Notes: a model not told the origin generated them from the letters alone. Numbered from the stretch's first letter, positions 30,101-39,066 are shown. The stretch: 64,000 nucleotides of DNA from Trichomonas vaginalis G3 (GCF_026262505.1 NC_067207.1:21234082-21298081), one strand, 5' to 3'. Translations and numbers: made by a program.

Positions 30101-30685
30101 ATGTACGCTGAGTTTGTTGGAACAGACCGTTGGGAAACTTGTTTGTTAGATGAGAAATATGAAATTCACTGTTGTGAGTCATTTGAAGTCAGAAACAAAA
30201 AGACAAAAAGAGTTTTAAGCGGATGGGAGCGAAATGACGGATATGCTAATATGAAGATGAGTGGAAAAAACTATTTTAAACATGTTGTCATTGCAACTCA
30301 TTTTATACCGAACCCTAACAATTTACCTTTTGTAGACCATATAAACCATATAAGAAACGACAATAGACTTGAAAACTTGCGTTGGGTCACTTGTTCTGAA
30401 AACAATAAGAACATAGGCAAATTTCGAGATATTGTATTCGAATTTGTCGACGAACTAGAAGATGAAGCAATTGAAATTACAGACTATGGCGAGCATACGT
30501 TTGAGTTTTACTACTATAGCGAAGAACAAGACTCTTTCTACTTTTATACCGGCGTAAACTATAGGAAATTACAAGTATGTTTTACTAAGGCGGGCTATGC
30601 TCATGTAAACGCTAGAGATACAGATGGAAAATACGTTCAAATACATCTTAACAAATTCAAGAAGCTATATGGCATACCATTTTAA
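30101..30685 (+). CDS. HNH endonuclease (homing type), left arm
   Basis: 194 residues. The HNH core is PFVDHINHIRNDNRLENLRW, the classic DHxNxxxxDNRxxNLR form of free-standing homing nucleases, preceded by a beta-rich part (GYANMKMSGKNYFKHVVIA). The C-terminal 80 residues are unassigned. Such enzymes cut DNA at a target and promote their own copying by repair, which could also drive exchange between the arms. A clear box AAATATTTTTTTATTTTATTT precedes the ATG. The right-arm copy is broken. Confidence 0.85.
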   Translation: MYAEFVGTDRWETCLLDEKYEIHCCESFEVRNKKTKRVLSGWERNDGYANMKMSGKNYFKHVVIATHFIPNPNNLPFVDHINHIRNDNRLENLRWVTCSENNKNIGKFRDIVFEFVDELEDEAIEITDYGEHTFEFYYYSEEQDSFYFYTGVNYRKLQVCFTKAGYAHVNARDTDGKYVQIHLNKFKKLYGIPF

Positions 30686-30710
30686 AACAATATATTTTTA
30701 CATATATTAA

Positions 30711-31571
30711 ATGCTTCAGGCTGAAAAACAAAGAACAAAAGTAGCAGATACAAAACCGTTAGACTATATCTTTACAAATGCTGGTAGGACTATTTCAGAT
30801 GAAGAAATTTCATCCCGAGTATACAGGTTTGACTATCCAATTCGTTGGCTTCAAAGTCCTTCAGATGCAAAGGCAATAGGATTTAGAAGAGTTTTGTTTT
30901 CAAAAAGAACTAACGCTTTTATGTTCGCAGTATATTTTCATGGGCAGTATAAAGGTTCTGATGGTCTAATAGACAAATTTGACGAAATGAGAATCTTTAC
31001 AGTTCGTTCAGACGAAAGTCTTGAGAAAACTCTAAATGACTTTCAAACTCAAATGAACAAATATTATTGGGAATTTCAAGAAAAATACGACTCTTTACTA
31101 AATGGAACATACTATCTGAAACTAGAATATGACAAGATGAACTCCACCGTTTCATTTCAAAAGATTGAAATTAACCCTCCAAGAGATACAGAGTTTTTAT
31201 TTTGGAAAGTAGACAAACGTTCTTGGGCACAATTTCTTCGGTTACTAAACCAGAACGAACCATTACCACCTGACGGTCCGTTTAAATTTATACGCCCACC
31301 AACAAATTTGACAGTTTATAGAAACGTGTTTGACCCTCAAAATGTTATATGTCATGCAAGTTTCAGTTCAAGCAACAATAGTTTTCTTTGTATGGGTAAG
31401 GACTTCTATGACCTTACCTCTAAATTCTACGAACCACCTAGTAACAGTTTCTCTGACTTTCAAGTTTGGTTCACAACAAACGGTGTGCAGCATATTATTC
31501 CATTATACTATGACTTTTATCTCGAATTGTCTTTCATATACAACTACGGAAAAGTGCTGAAAAAGTATTGA
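30711..31571 (+). CDS. Paralogue of the 282-aa virion-type protein (286 aa)
   Basis: Begins MLQAEKQRTKVADTKPLDYI and shares the N-terminal (RFDYPIRWLQSP, KAIGFRR) and C-terminal (CHASFSSSNNSFLC, SDFQVWFTTNG, YDFYLELSFIYN) blocks of the arm proteins, with a third, different centre. It stands at the inner edge of the left arm and has no partner in the right arm, so the element has three versions of this protein. The frame is open. The function is unknown. Confidence 0.72.
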   Translation: MLQAEKQRTKVADTKPLDYIFTNAGRTISDEEISSRVYRFDYPIRWLQSPSDAKAIGFRRVLFSKRTNAFMFAVYFHGQYKGSDGLIDKFDEMRIFTVRSDESLEKTLNDFQTQMNKYYWEFQEKYDSLLNGTYYLKLEYDKMNSTVSFQKIEINPPRDTEFLFWKVDKRSWAQFLRLLNQNEPLPPDGPFKFIRPPTNLTVYRNVFDPQNVICHASFSSSNNSFLCMGKDFYDLTSKFYEPPSNSFSDFQVWFTTNGVQHIIPLYYDFYLELSFIYNYGKVLKKY

Positions 31572-31687
31572 AAAATATATTTTAGGGTAGAAGGGTATAT
31601 CTACCCCGTTTTCTACCCTCTTTTCTACCCTCTTGAATTTTCATGAATTTCCTTAAGATAGAAAAAAAGTTAGTTAAAATGAGATGT
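31572..31687. repeat. GGGTAGA hairpin unit
   Basis: One unit of the hairpin seen at the left end (GGGTAGAAGGGTATATCTAC and its partner), followed by TTTTCATGAATTTCCTTAAG, which recurs at about 33998 and 34983. Confidence 0.8.
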
Positions 31688-32053
31688 TTACTGAACTGGT
31701 TGGATGTCGCCTTCACAGGTTATGTAGAACGGCTGACCAGAGAAGTGGAACAGTGCTCTGAGAATTTGTATAATTCGTGGAATTGGACTCTCTCTGTTTG
31801 GAAGTTGTATCCATGGGCGCTTTGCAAAGAACTTGAGAAGAGCTTCTTTCTTCATCTCCTTTATGTCGTCTACAGGAGTGTTTTCTGGTATTTGAATTGG
31901 AATTCCAGTCGAAATCTCGATTTTCAGCGCACCTCTTCCAGACAACCAGACGCCGAGGGACTTGTTGGCTTTGTCCTTGCCCAAATACTGCTTAACAACT
32001 TCATTTATCTCTATAAGGTAAATTGCCTCATCTAATGGCTCGATGCTGTCCAT
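31688..32053 (-). CDS. 121-aa protein of unknown function
   Basis: Begins MDSIEPLDEAIYLIEINEVV. It has mixed charge and no recognised domain; VWLSGRGALKIEISTGIPIQ looks like a beta-rich core. It faces a repeat-rich 5' region. A copy of its first codons with the same orientation is found at 35925-35997 beside the second repeat array, so the gene and its repeat-bearing promoter were once duplicated. Confidence 0.55.
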   Translation of the reverse strand: MDSIEPLDEAIYLIEINEVVKQYLGKDKANKSLGVWLSGRGALKIEISTGIPIQIPENTPVDDIKEMKKEALLKFFAKRPWIQLPNRESPIPRIIQILRALFHFSGQPFYITCEGDIQPVQ

Positions 32054-32365
32054 TGTTCTGTTTCAGAACTAGTCTTGTACTGTTTCAGAACTAGTCTTGT
32101 ACTTTTTCAGAACTAGTCTTGTACTTTTTCAGAACTAGTCTTGTACTTTTTCAGAACAAATTTCCCGTAAAAGCTCTCAATTTGAGAGAAAAATTTTCTG
32201 TTTCAGAACAATATTTGTTCTGTTTCAGAACAATATTTGTTCTGTTTCAGAACAATATTTGTACTGTTTCAGAACAATATTTGTACTGTTTCAGAACAAG
32301 ACTTGTACTGTTTCAGAACAAGACTTGTACTGTTTCAGAACAAGACTTGTACTGTTTCAGAACAA
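32054..32365. repeat. Tandem 22-24-bp repeats with TTTCAGAAC core
   Basis: Some twelve units of the form CTTGTACTGTTTCAGAACAA lie between the 121-aa gene (minus) and a small MSDVPP start (ATG at 32365) on the plus strand. They are interrupted by the palindrome CTCTCAATTTGAGAG. They are related to the larger array at 35998-37110 and share its position between the same two gene starts. Confidence 0.88.
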
Positions 32366-32653
32366 TGTCCGACGTACCACCAAAAAATATATTTTAGGGT
32401 AGATGGCTAGATCTACCCTCATTTCTACCCTCATTTCTACCCTCGTAGAAAACACACAAAACTCTTGAACTTTGTATAAAAAAAGCAACCCGCGGAAAAC
32501 AGCGGGTTGGTATATTCTTCACAAAATGCTTGTTTTTGAGGTCGAGCCATTTTTGGCTCCACCGTATTTTTAAACCAAACTCGTTCATTTTGTGCTGAAA
32601 TAAAATAAAGGTAGTCCCACCAAAAAATATTTTTTTATTTTTATTGTAAGAAC
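32366..32653. other. Intergenic stretch with hairpins
   Basis: Contains a GGGTAGA hairpin variant (32395-32445) and a GC hairpin CAACCCGCGGAAAACAGCGG near 32487-32510. It ends in the box AAATATTTTTTTATTTTTATTG before the next ATG. Confidence 0.6.
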
Positions 32654-33538
32654 ATGTTTGCAACAACAGCACCAAACTCGTTAGTCATGAACCCAACTTC
32701 AATGTTAGTAGAGATGAAAAGCTTCATTCCTTCTTCATATACTTTCGAAACAGAAATCCAGAAGATAAAGCAAGAACTTCTCCAAGGAGATTTAGACTGT
32801 AGTGCAAAAGATGAAACAAATGAACAGTATCTTTATGAAATGCAGGATATTATTGACCATTTACCTAAACTTCCTGAAATACAACAACAAAAGCTCACTA
32901 TTCCAGAATTCGATGAAATAGAAGTGAAACCAACCGACTCAGTTGAAATAAAGAAGTTCATTCGTAAGATAAACTATGAGTTTCTTGGATTTCATTACAA
33001 CCACAAAGTCATGGACATTGACATATATAAATCTGAAGAATTTAAGACCTACGACAACTTTGTTTCGTTAGTTGCTGAGTGTGTATGGCAGATAAGAGAT
33101 AAAGATAGAAGAGGTAAGGTATGGAACCAACAGATAAAACCAGCAACCTTTGAGTTAAAGAAAACCATCTACGCCTTAGTCATACTAGCAGGACAAATTT
33201 CAGAATATAACGCAAAAATGAACTCACAATGTTCTAAATGTAAAGCAGCAATGAGGAAATATAACTACTCCGTCAAAGAGATAGAACGTATGCGAAACGA
33301 CCATACTGACTTAAAGAAAGAAGCAGAGAAACCAGCAGAAGATAAAATGGACATGTTGACATTTCTGAACAAAAACTATCCAACTGCTAACGATTTCCTT
33401 CTTTCAGATGTCAAGAAGAAATATAAAGAAACATTCGGCATAGTTAAAACTTTTGATATCCTTCGTGAAGAAATAGAAGCTACAAAACTGTTTAAAGTCA
33501 TGAACCATCACAACATATACCATGTAAAACGCTTGTAA
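32654..33538 (+). CDS. 294-aa protein of unknown function
   Basis: A helical, charged protein (MFATTAPNSLVMNPTSMLVE). A CxxCKAAMRK stretch in the last third is a possible half zinc site. The C-terminal 70 residues (DKMDMLTFLNKNYPTANDFL, then KTFDILREEIEATKLFK) read like a small winged-helix DNA-binding part, but I could not assign it. The 3' end is echoed at 33690-33715 and 34692-34720 by repeats of CCATGTAAAACG. The frame is open. Confidence 0.6.
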   Translation: MFATTAPNSLVMNPTSMLVEMKSFIPSSYTFETEIQKIKQELLQGDLDCSAKDETNEQYLYEMQDIIDHLPKLPEIQQQKLTIPEFDEIEVKPTDSVEIKKFIRKINYEFLGFHYNHKVMDIDIYKSEEFKTYDNFVSLVAECVWQIRDKDRRGKVWNQQIKPATFELKKTIYALVILAGQISEYNAKMNSQCSKCKAAMRKYNYSVKEIERMRNDHTDLKKEAEKPAEDKMDMLTFLNKNYPTANDFLLSDVKKKYKETFGIVKTFDILREEIEATKLFKVMNHHNIYHVKRL

Positions 33539-34077
33539 AACTTTATGGTAGAAATGAGGGTAGAAAACGGGGTAGATATACCCTTCTACCCTAAAATATA
33601 TTTTTATTGAATTCTGAGTAAAATTCTGAGTAAAATATATTTTAGGGCTTGTGTCAAACCGTTGAGTTTTCACAAAATTTAAAAAATAACGTTTACCATG
33701 TAAAACGTTTATAAAATAACTGGGGTAGAAATGAGGGTAGAAAACGGGGTAGATATACCCTTCTACCCTAAAATATATTTTTGTCTGATTTACGCTCATT
33801 ACGATGAAGAAGTCTTGACAAAACATATACGTTTAGTTTCGATGAAATCATGACAAAGAATGTACGATGAAGAAGTCTTGACAAAACATTTACGATGAAA
33901 TCATGACAAATTCAAGAGGGTAGAAATGAGGGTAGAAAACGGGGTAGATATACCCTTCTACCCTAAAATATATTTTTGCTGAGTAAAATGACCAAATTTC
34001 ATGAATTTCCTTAAGATAGAAAAAATAAAGTTAGTTTTTTATAAAATATTTTTTTATTTTGTATGTAAGAACAGGAA
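33539..34077. repeat. Intergenic hairpin repeats
   Basis: Three GGGTAGA hairpin units (33540-33600, 33718-33782, 33914-33972), repeats of ACGATGAAGAAGTCTTGACA (33800-33910) and a promoter box TATTTTTTTATTTTGTATG before the next ATG. Confidence 0.85.
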
Positions 34078-34689
34078 ATGTCAAACACTGAGTTTGAAAC
34101 AGTTAGAAAGATAGACAATGACACCAAAATGGTTAGAATTGGTGATTTAAACGTAAGATACTCAAAGAAATACAACAAATATTCTTTGTCAGACATTATA
34201 TCTCCATCTGGAAAGAAAACAAACGACTGGGTTAAAATTGCTTCAACTCAGAAAATTTTGACAAGAAATCCTGAGCTTATGATATCGGTAAGATTCTATG
34301 GAACTACAGCATATCTCATCGACAAAAGTCTTATACCAATAGTTTTGTTATGGTTAGACCCAGTTGTTGGATATAATTTCATAACATATGGTTCATTCGA
34401 TACGGAACGTTGCAGTGAAGGCTTACTTTACATCGTTCAGAAACCGAAAGACTTCAATACAAAGAGATATAAGATAGGAAGAACATTTAATATAACTAAA
34501 AGATATGACTCTACAGTCAATAGAGTTAAGGTTGTGTTTGTTAACGATATGAGAGCTGCAGAAACAGAACTGCTTGAAAAGTTTGAGAAAATGTATGGTG
34601 CTCCCACGAAAGGTAAAGAAACGTTTGAAGTAGATGAGATCGACAAAGCTATAAAATTATTTGACGAAGTTGCTGAAAAATACATGTAA
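34078..34689 (+). CDS. KilA-N domain protein with T5orf172/GIY-YIG-like C-terminus
   Basis: 203 residues. The N-terminal part (RIGDLNVRYSKKYNKYSLSD, GKKTNDWVKIASTQKIL, then YLIDKSLIPIVLLWLDP) has the KilA-N/Bro-N plan of large DNA viruses and phages. The C-terminal part (GLLYIVQKPKD, YKIGRTFNITKRYDS, AAETELLEKF) matches the T5orf172/MUG113 branch of the GIY-YIG fold. This pair of domains is common in viral DNA-binding proteins of uncertain role. The frame is open. Confidence 0.8.
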   Translation: MSNTEFETVRKIDNDTKMVRIGDLNVRYSKKYNKYSLSDIISPSGKKTNDWVKIASTQKILTRNPELMISVRFYGTTAYLIDKSLIPIVLLWLDPVVGYNFITYGSFDTERCSEGLLYIVQKPKDFNTKRYKIGRTFNITKRYDSTVNRVKVVFVNDMRAAETELLEKFEKMYGAPTKGKETFEVDEIDKAIKLFDEVAEKYM

Positions 34690-35062
34690 AAATAACGTTT
34701 ACCATGTAAAACGCTTGTGAAAAAAACAGGTTAGAAAACAGGTTAGAAAACAGGTTAGATCTAACCTTCTACCCTAAATTATATTTTTGCTGAATTCAGC
34801 AACAAAAATCTAAGTAAAATGGCATAAGATTGCTACCCTCGGAAAACCGAGGGTAGAGATTCCGTACGAAAACAGTGAAGAACAGCGAGTAGGTAAGAAA
34901 CCTTAGTCGTCAAAAAACTCTATGAAAACAGTGAAATTTCTCTAGACAGACTTTTTTCGGTCTTGCATAAAACTCTATGAAAATCATGAATTTCCTTAAG
35001 ATAGAAAAAATAAAGTTAGTTTTATTTTTATTTATTTTTTTATTTTGTATGTAAGGACAGAT
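34690..35062. other. Intergenic region with fragments of the neighbouring KilA-N gene
   Basis: Holds a variant hairpin (AGGTTAGATCTAACCT, 34730-34770) and, at about 34870-34980, stretches copied from inside the following gene (GTGAAGAACAGCGAGTAGG). It then has TTTCCTTAAGATAGAAAAA and the promoter box TATTTTTTTATTTTGTATG. The local duplication pattern suggests repeated unequal exchange. Confidence 0.7.
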
Positions 35063-35902
35063 ATGTCAACAACAGAGAACACAACAACAGTTATAGTCCA
35101 TGAAGCTATAAATGAAGAATATGAGTGGGTTCAGTTTAACAAACAACTCCGTCTCATTCGTTCGGTCAAAGACGATATGTACCAAATGCAAAGTATTTTG
35201 ACAGCATGTTTTGCTCCAGATACTAAGCTTCCTAAAGACTGGTTTAGGAACCAAAGCACACAAGAACTTTTGAGCGAAGCACAGCGAGACATACTTTTTT
35301 CTGAAAACAGTGAAGAACAGCGAGTAGGGAAGAAACCCCAGTCGCCAAAACTCTATGAAAATCGTGAAAAATTGCCAAACGGTTTGAGAGGCTATTATGT
35401 ACATAGACTTCTTGTAAATGCTGTTGCAATGTGGGCTTCGCCTCGTTATGCTTGGAATATATACAGACTTCTTGACGAAATTCATAGACAAGAACGTGAA
35501 GAGCTAGAGAACAAGCTTGAAGCAAAAGATAAAAGCATACAGAAAAGAATACCGCGTTCAGTACCAAAAGGAAAGGAAAAGAACTATAAGTATATGATTT
35601 ATACTGAAGAGATGGAAAATGAAGAAGACAGAGATATGGTTATGTTGCATTTAGTCAGAAGAAACAACAAAAGCTTTTACGACCTTGCTAAGATTTACAA
35701 ATCTGACAGAAATTGGTTCTATCGCGAAAACTTACCGATTTCAATGACACCGAATGAAGATGTGAAACAAATAGTTCAAGATACGTTACCTCAAACACAC
35801 TATGATATTAAAGGTTGTACAATTTTTACCTTCAAAGAAGACTTACCGCTACTGAAAGAAAAAATAACAGAGTATTTTGACAACTTCAAACAAGTAGGGT
35901 AA
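35063..35902 (+). CDS. KilA-N protein with poxvirus-type C-terminal domain
   Basis: 279 residues from the ATG at 35063 (MSTTENTTT); the frame extends upstream without an ATG. The KilA-N helix region is LRGYYVHRLLVNAVAMWASP, followed by WNIYRLLDEIHRQ. After a charged linker the C-terminal part (YKYMIYTEEMENEEDRDMVM, LHLVRRNN, then ENLPISMTPNEDVKQIV) follows the DUF3627-like plan found after KilA-N in poxviruses and iridoviruses. It is a probable DNA-binding regulator. The frame is open. Confidence 0.75.
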   Translation: MSTTENTTTVIVHEAINEEYEWVQFNKQLRLIRSVKDDMYQMQSILTACFAPDTKLPKDWFRNQSTQELLSEAQRDILFSENSEEQRVGKKPQSPKLYENREKLPNGLRGYYVHRLLVNAVAMWASPRYAWNIYRLLDEIHRQEREELENKLEAKDKSIQKRIPRSVPKGKEKNYKYMIYTEEMENEEDRDMVMLHLVRRNNKSFYDLAKIYKSDRNWFYRENLPISMTPNEDVKQIVQDTLPQTHYDIKGCTIFTFKEDLPLLKEKITEYFDNFKQVG

Positions 35903-35924
35903 ATTTCAATCTTTATTTTTCAAG

Positions 35925-35997
35925 CTTGACACCAAAGATGGCTCAGGTAGCTCTATAAGGTAAATTGCCTCATCTGCTGGGTCTATGTCGGTCATTG
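35925..35997 (-). pseudogene. Duplicated 5' fragment of the 121-aa gene
   Basis: On the minus strand it reads MTDIDPADEAIYLIEL, close to the start of the gene at 31688-32053, and then diverges. It marks a segmental duplication of a gene start with its repeat-bearing upstream region. Confidence 0.6.
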
Positions 35998-37110
35998 TTT
36001 CAAGACAAGTCTTTTATTGTTTCAAGACAATGTTGTATAAATTCTGTACAATATTGTACTTTTTCAAGACAATGTTGTATAAATTCAGTACAATATTGTA
36101 CTTTTTCAGAACAATGTTGTATAAATTCAGTACAATGTCTCTCAAATTTGAGTACGGCTGTACTTTTTCAGAACAAGTCTTGTACTTTTTCAAGACAATG
36201 TTGTATAAATTCTGTACAATATTGTACTTTTTCAAGACAATGTTGTATAAATTCAGTACAATATTGTACTTTTTCAGAACAATGTTGTATAAATTCAGTA
36301 CAATGTCTCTCAAATTTGAGTACGGCTGTACTTTTTCAGAACAAGTCTTGTACTTTTTCAAGACAATGTTGTATAAATTCAGTACAATATTGTACTTTTT
36401 CAAGACAATGTTGTATAAATTCAGTACAATATTGTACTTTTTCAGAACAATGTTGTATAAATTCAGTACAATGTCTCTCAAATTTGAGTTCGGCTGTACT
36501 TTTTCAGAACAAGTCTTGTACTTTTTCAAGACAATGTTGTATAAATTCTGTACAATATTGTACTTTTTCAAGACAATGTTGTATAAATTCAGTACAATAT
36601 TGTACTTTTTCAGAACAATGTTGTATAAATTCAGTACAATGTCTCTCAAATTTGAGTACGGCTGTACTTTTTCAGAACAAGTCTTGTACTTTTTCAAGAC
36701 AATGTTGTATAAATTCTGTACAATATTGTACTTTTTCAAGACAATGTTGTATAAATTCAGTACAATATTGTACTTTTTCAGAACAATGTTGTATAAATTC
36801 AGTACAATGTCTCTCAAATTTGAGTACGGCTGTACTTTTTCAGAACAAGTCTTGTACTTTTTCAAGACAATGTTGTATAAATTCAGTACAATATTGTACT
36901 TTTTCAAGACAATGTTGTATAAATTCAGTACAATATTGTACTTTTTCAGAACAATGTTGTATAAATTCAGTACAATGTCTCTCAAATTTGAGTTCGGCTG
37001 TACTTTTTCAGAACAAGTCTTGTACTTTTTCAAGACAATGTTGTACTTTTTCAAGACAATATTGTACTTTTTCAAGACAATATTATATTGTTTCAGAACA
37101 AAGACGGTTA
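35998..37110. repeat. 168-bp higher-order repeat, six copies, built of 42-bp subunits
   Basis: The marker TGTCTCTCAAATTTGAG recurs at 36136, 36304, 36472, 36640, 36808 and 36976, an exact 168-bp period. Each period is four 42-bp subunits of the type TTTTTCAAGACAATGTTGTA with the 14-bp palindrome GTACAATATTGTAC and the 12-bp palindrome CTCAAATTTGAG. Because 168 and 42 are multiples of three, both strands are open over 1.1 kb; these are not genes. The array sits between a minus-strand gene fragment and a small plus-strand gene. Confidence 0.95.
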
Positions 37111-37122
37111 AGACACAAACGA

Positions 37123-37206
37123 ATGTCCGACGTCCCACCTACTGAACCCGTTCCACAGCCAGAAGAACCGACAGCCCCAGCACCACAACAGACTTACTAC
37201 GACTAA
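37123..37206 (+). CDS. Very small proline-rich protein (27 aa), tentative
   Basis: Reads MSDVPPTEPVPQPEEP and ends QQTYYD. The same opening (ATGTCCGACGTACCACC) follows the other repeat array at 32365, which suggests a true start conserved with its repeat-bearing leader. The reading frame also continues upstream through the array, so an N-terminal extension cannot be excluded. Confidence 0.35.
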   Translation: MSDVPPTEPVPQPEEPTAPAPQQTYYD

Positions 37207-37217
37207 ACATTTAATTT

Positions 37218-38093
37218 TCAAGCTTGACTTTTTACAATTTGAACTTTGTTCGCGTAGATATGAATTCTGAAAGAAGTATGAGGGTCTTGTATGACTTTGT
37301 ACTTCTCCCATAGTTCATGTCTGTCAAACTTACCTGCCATGGACTCTTTCATAAGTTCCATGAAATCGTCTTCGGACAATCCAGGGAAAAGTATAATGTC
37401 AGTAAGTATTCTTTTAACATCCTTACTTAAACTCTTTGCTGTCTGTACACAAATGACAACTGAGATGTTAAAGTGTCTGAGCTTCTTAAGAATTCGACAC
37501 ATGTCTTGTTCTCTATTCTTTAACAAAGGATGAGAAGCAAAGTCATCTAAGATAAGAAGACATCTGTGAGGGTAAGTCTTCCAATCGTAAGATTGCAATT
37601 TCTTCGAAATGTATTCTATCTCTTTCTGTTTGTTTCTGAAGTGTTTCTTCTCTAATATTCTCTGCATTTCCTCATTTGGGTCTTTAAACTTCGAATTGAC
37701 ATACTCATTTATAGCATTGTACTTCAAAACTCTTCTTTGGTACTTTTTTATCCAATCTAACAACTCAGAGTCTTTTATACATACTAACTTAGACTTTTTT
37801 ATAATATCTTTGAACGAATTTACGGTTTGGTCAAATTGACCAGAAGTACTACAAATGACTACTAACTCATAGAATGGGTTCTTCTCATCTAGTTCTTGTT
37901 GTTGTGCAGCCATTTTAAGATAAGTGAAAGTCTTACCCGACCCAGGCGGTGCGATTAGACCTGTTATACCATTCTGAGCAAATAGGAACTTGTCATGTAT
38001 AGGCTTTATCTGAGCATTTTCTAACTTCCTCTTGTTCTTATTTAAAACATTCTCAAATTTCTTGTCAATGTCAGCAAACTTTTTTTCTAACAT
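37218..38093 (-). CDS. Genome-packaging ATPase (A32/FtsK-HerA type)
   Basis: 291 residues from the ATG at 38093. Walker A is GLIAPPGSGKTFTY and Walker B is RCLLILDDFASHPLL, with a sensor-like VVICVQTAKSLSKDV after it. This is the Maverick/Polinton packaging ATPase family that drives DNA into capsids and is related to poxvirus A32. The frame runs about 34 codons further upstream, but that would overlap the divergent neighbour, so I take the inner ATG. It is the only clear morphogenesis gene in the unique centre of element A. The frame is open. Confidence 0.82.
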   Translation of the reverse strand: MLEKKFADIDKKFENVLNKNKRKLENAQIKPIHDKFLFAQNGITGLIAPPGSGKTFTYLKMAAQQQELDEKNPFYELVVICSTSGQFDQTVNSFKDIIKKSKLVCIKDSELLDWIKKYQRRVLKYNAINEYVNSKFKDPNEEMQRILEKKHFRNKQKEIEYISKKLQSYDWKTYPHRCLLILDDFASHPLLKNREQDMCRILKKLRHFNISVVICVQTAKSLSKDVKRILTDIILFPGLSEDDFMELMKESMAGKFDRHELWEKYKVIQDPHTSFRIHIYANKVQIVKSQA

Positions 38094-38129
38094 ATTTTTA
38101 GAAAAATTAAAATTTTTATCTTTTAGAAA
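38094..38129. promoter_or_regulatory. 36-bp divergent promoter, ATPase / 151-aa gene
   Basis: The gap contains ATTTTTAGAAAAATTAAAAT and TTTTTATCTTTTAGAAA, a T-rich box facing each gene, as at the other divergent starts. Confidence 0.55.
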
Positions 38130-38585
38130 ATGTCTAGCGATTTCGCTATCTATATTCGAGACAAACTTTTTGACAGCAAAACATCTGTCGACCATAAAAT
38201 CTTACATAGTGTAAACAAGAAAGGTGAATTTGTTCTAAAGTTCTGTTTCTGGGAATATGACAAGAACCATAAAACATTAAGCAGAGCAGTCTTTAAGTTT
38301 GTCAATGACAGACTTGTTGACAGAGATGACGCCGATTGGAAAGATGAAGTCCAACAAAAGTTCTTAGAATGCAAAGAAGACACATGCGCTGTTCTTGAAG
38401 ATGAAATAGAAAACAGAATAGAAGAGCTATTAAAGGACAAAGAACTTTTACATAAATATGGTTCGGAGAAATTTGACATAACTCCACCAGAGAAGAAGAA
38501 GAAGAGAGAAAAGAAAGAAAAGAAAGTAGAAGAAGAGAAGAAAGAACCAGAGCCAGTTCCAGAGAAAAAGAAATTTGACATGTAA
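38130..38585 (+). CDS. 151-aa protein with a lysine/glutamate-rich tail
   Basis: Begins MSSDFAIYIRDKLFDSKTSV. The first 110 residues are mixed alpha/beta, and the last 35 are a KKKREKKEKKVEEEKK run ending KKKFDM. No family is recognised. It is transcribed divergently from the ATPase, with its 3' end 16 bp from that of the next minus-strand gene. The frame is open. Confidence 0.6.
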   Translation: MSSDFAIYIRDKLFDSKTSVDHKILHSVNKKGEFVLKFCFWEYDKNHKTLSRAVFKFVNDRLVDRDDADWKDEVQQKFLECKEDTCAVLEDEIENRIEELLKDKELLHKYGSEKFDITPPEKKKKREKKEKKVEEEKKEPEPVPEKKKFDM

Positions 38586-38601
38586 AAATAAAATGTTATT
38601 T

Positions 38602-39021
38602 TTAGAACATTTCTGGGTCAATGTCAATGTTCTCTTCCTCTTTAGGAGCAAACACTGGCTTAGACTCTAAAATCTTTTTACCCAATTTACCTTGAACTTC
38701 AACTATCTTAGACTCATAATATTCATAGTCGTCTGCTTTCTTTGGTTCATAAGGTATAACAAGTTTGTATGCTTTGCCTTCTTTAAGGTTTGAAAACCTT
38801 CTGTCAAAACTTTCTTTGACTGCTAACAAACCTTCTATGTCTAAGTCTTCAAATTTCGCACCATTTTTAGTCACAATAGCAAACTTAACTGGTGCAATGT
38901 TCCAAATTTTGTCAAATGTAGACTTTTCAAAATTGTAGAAGTAAACATTCAAATAAGCGAATGGGTCTAGTTCTTCTTTAAGTCCTGACATGTACTTGTT
39001 GACTGAAATATATTTCGTCAT
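38602..39021 (-). CDS. 139-aa protein of unknown function
   Basis: Begins MTKYISVNKYMSGLKEELDP, with a compact N-terminal domain and an acidic tail (PKEEENIDIDPEMF). Acidic tails of this type occur on single-strand DNA-binding proteins, but that is only a guess. A fragment of the gene reappears near 61805-62036 in element C. The frame is open. Confidence 0.6.
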   Translation of the reverse strand: MTKYISVNKYMSGLKEELDPFAYLNVYFYNFEKSTFDKIWNIAPVKFAIVTKNGAKFEDLDIEGLLAVKESFDRRFSNLKEGKAYKLVIPYEPKKADDYEYYESKIVEVQGKLGKKILESKPVFAPKEEENIDIDPEMF

Positions 39022-39066
39022 CTTTTCTATCGGATAAAAAAATATTTTTTTTTAAAAAAAAACGTT

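Noticed and set aside
32394-32675. Minus-strand open frame ending in EGRNEGRNEGR
   Set aside because: The repeat is the reverse of the CTACCCTCATTT hairpin unit, and the frame opposes the promoter of the 294-aa gene.
35965-37206. Open frames of more than 370 codons on both strands
   Set aside because: The 168- and 42-bp periods are multiples of three, so stop-free units stay open on both strands. Only the last 27 codons might be a gene.
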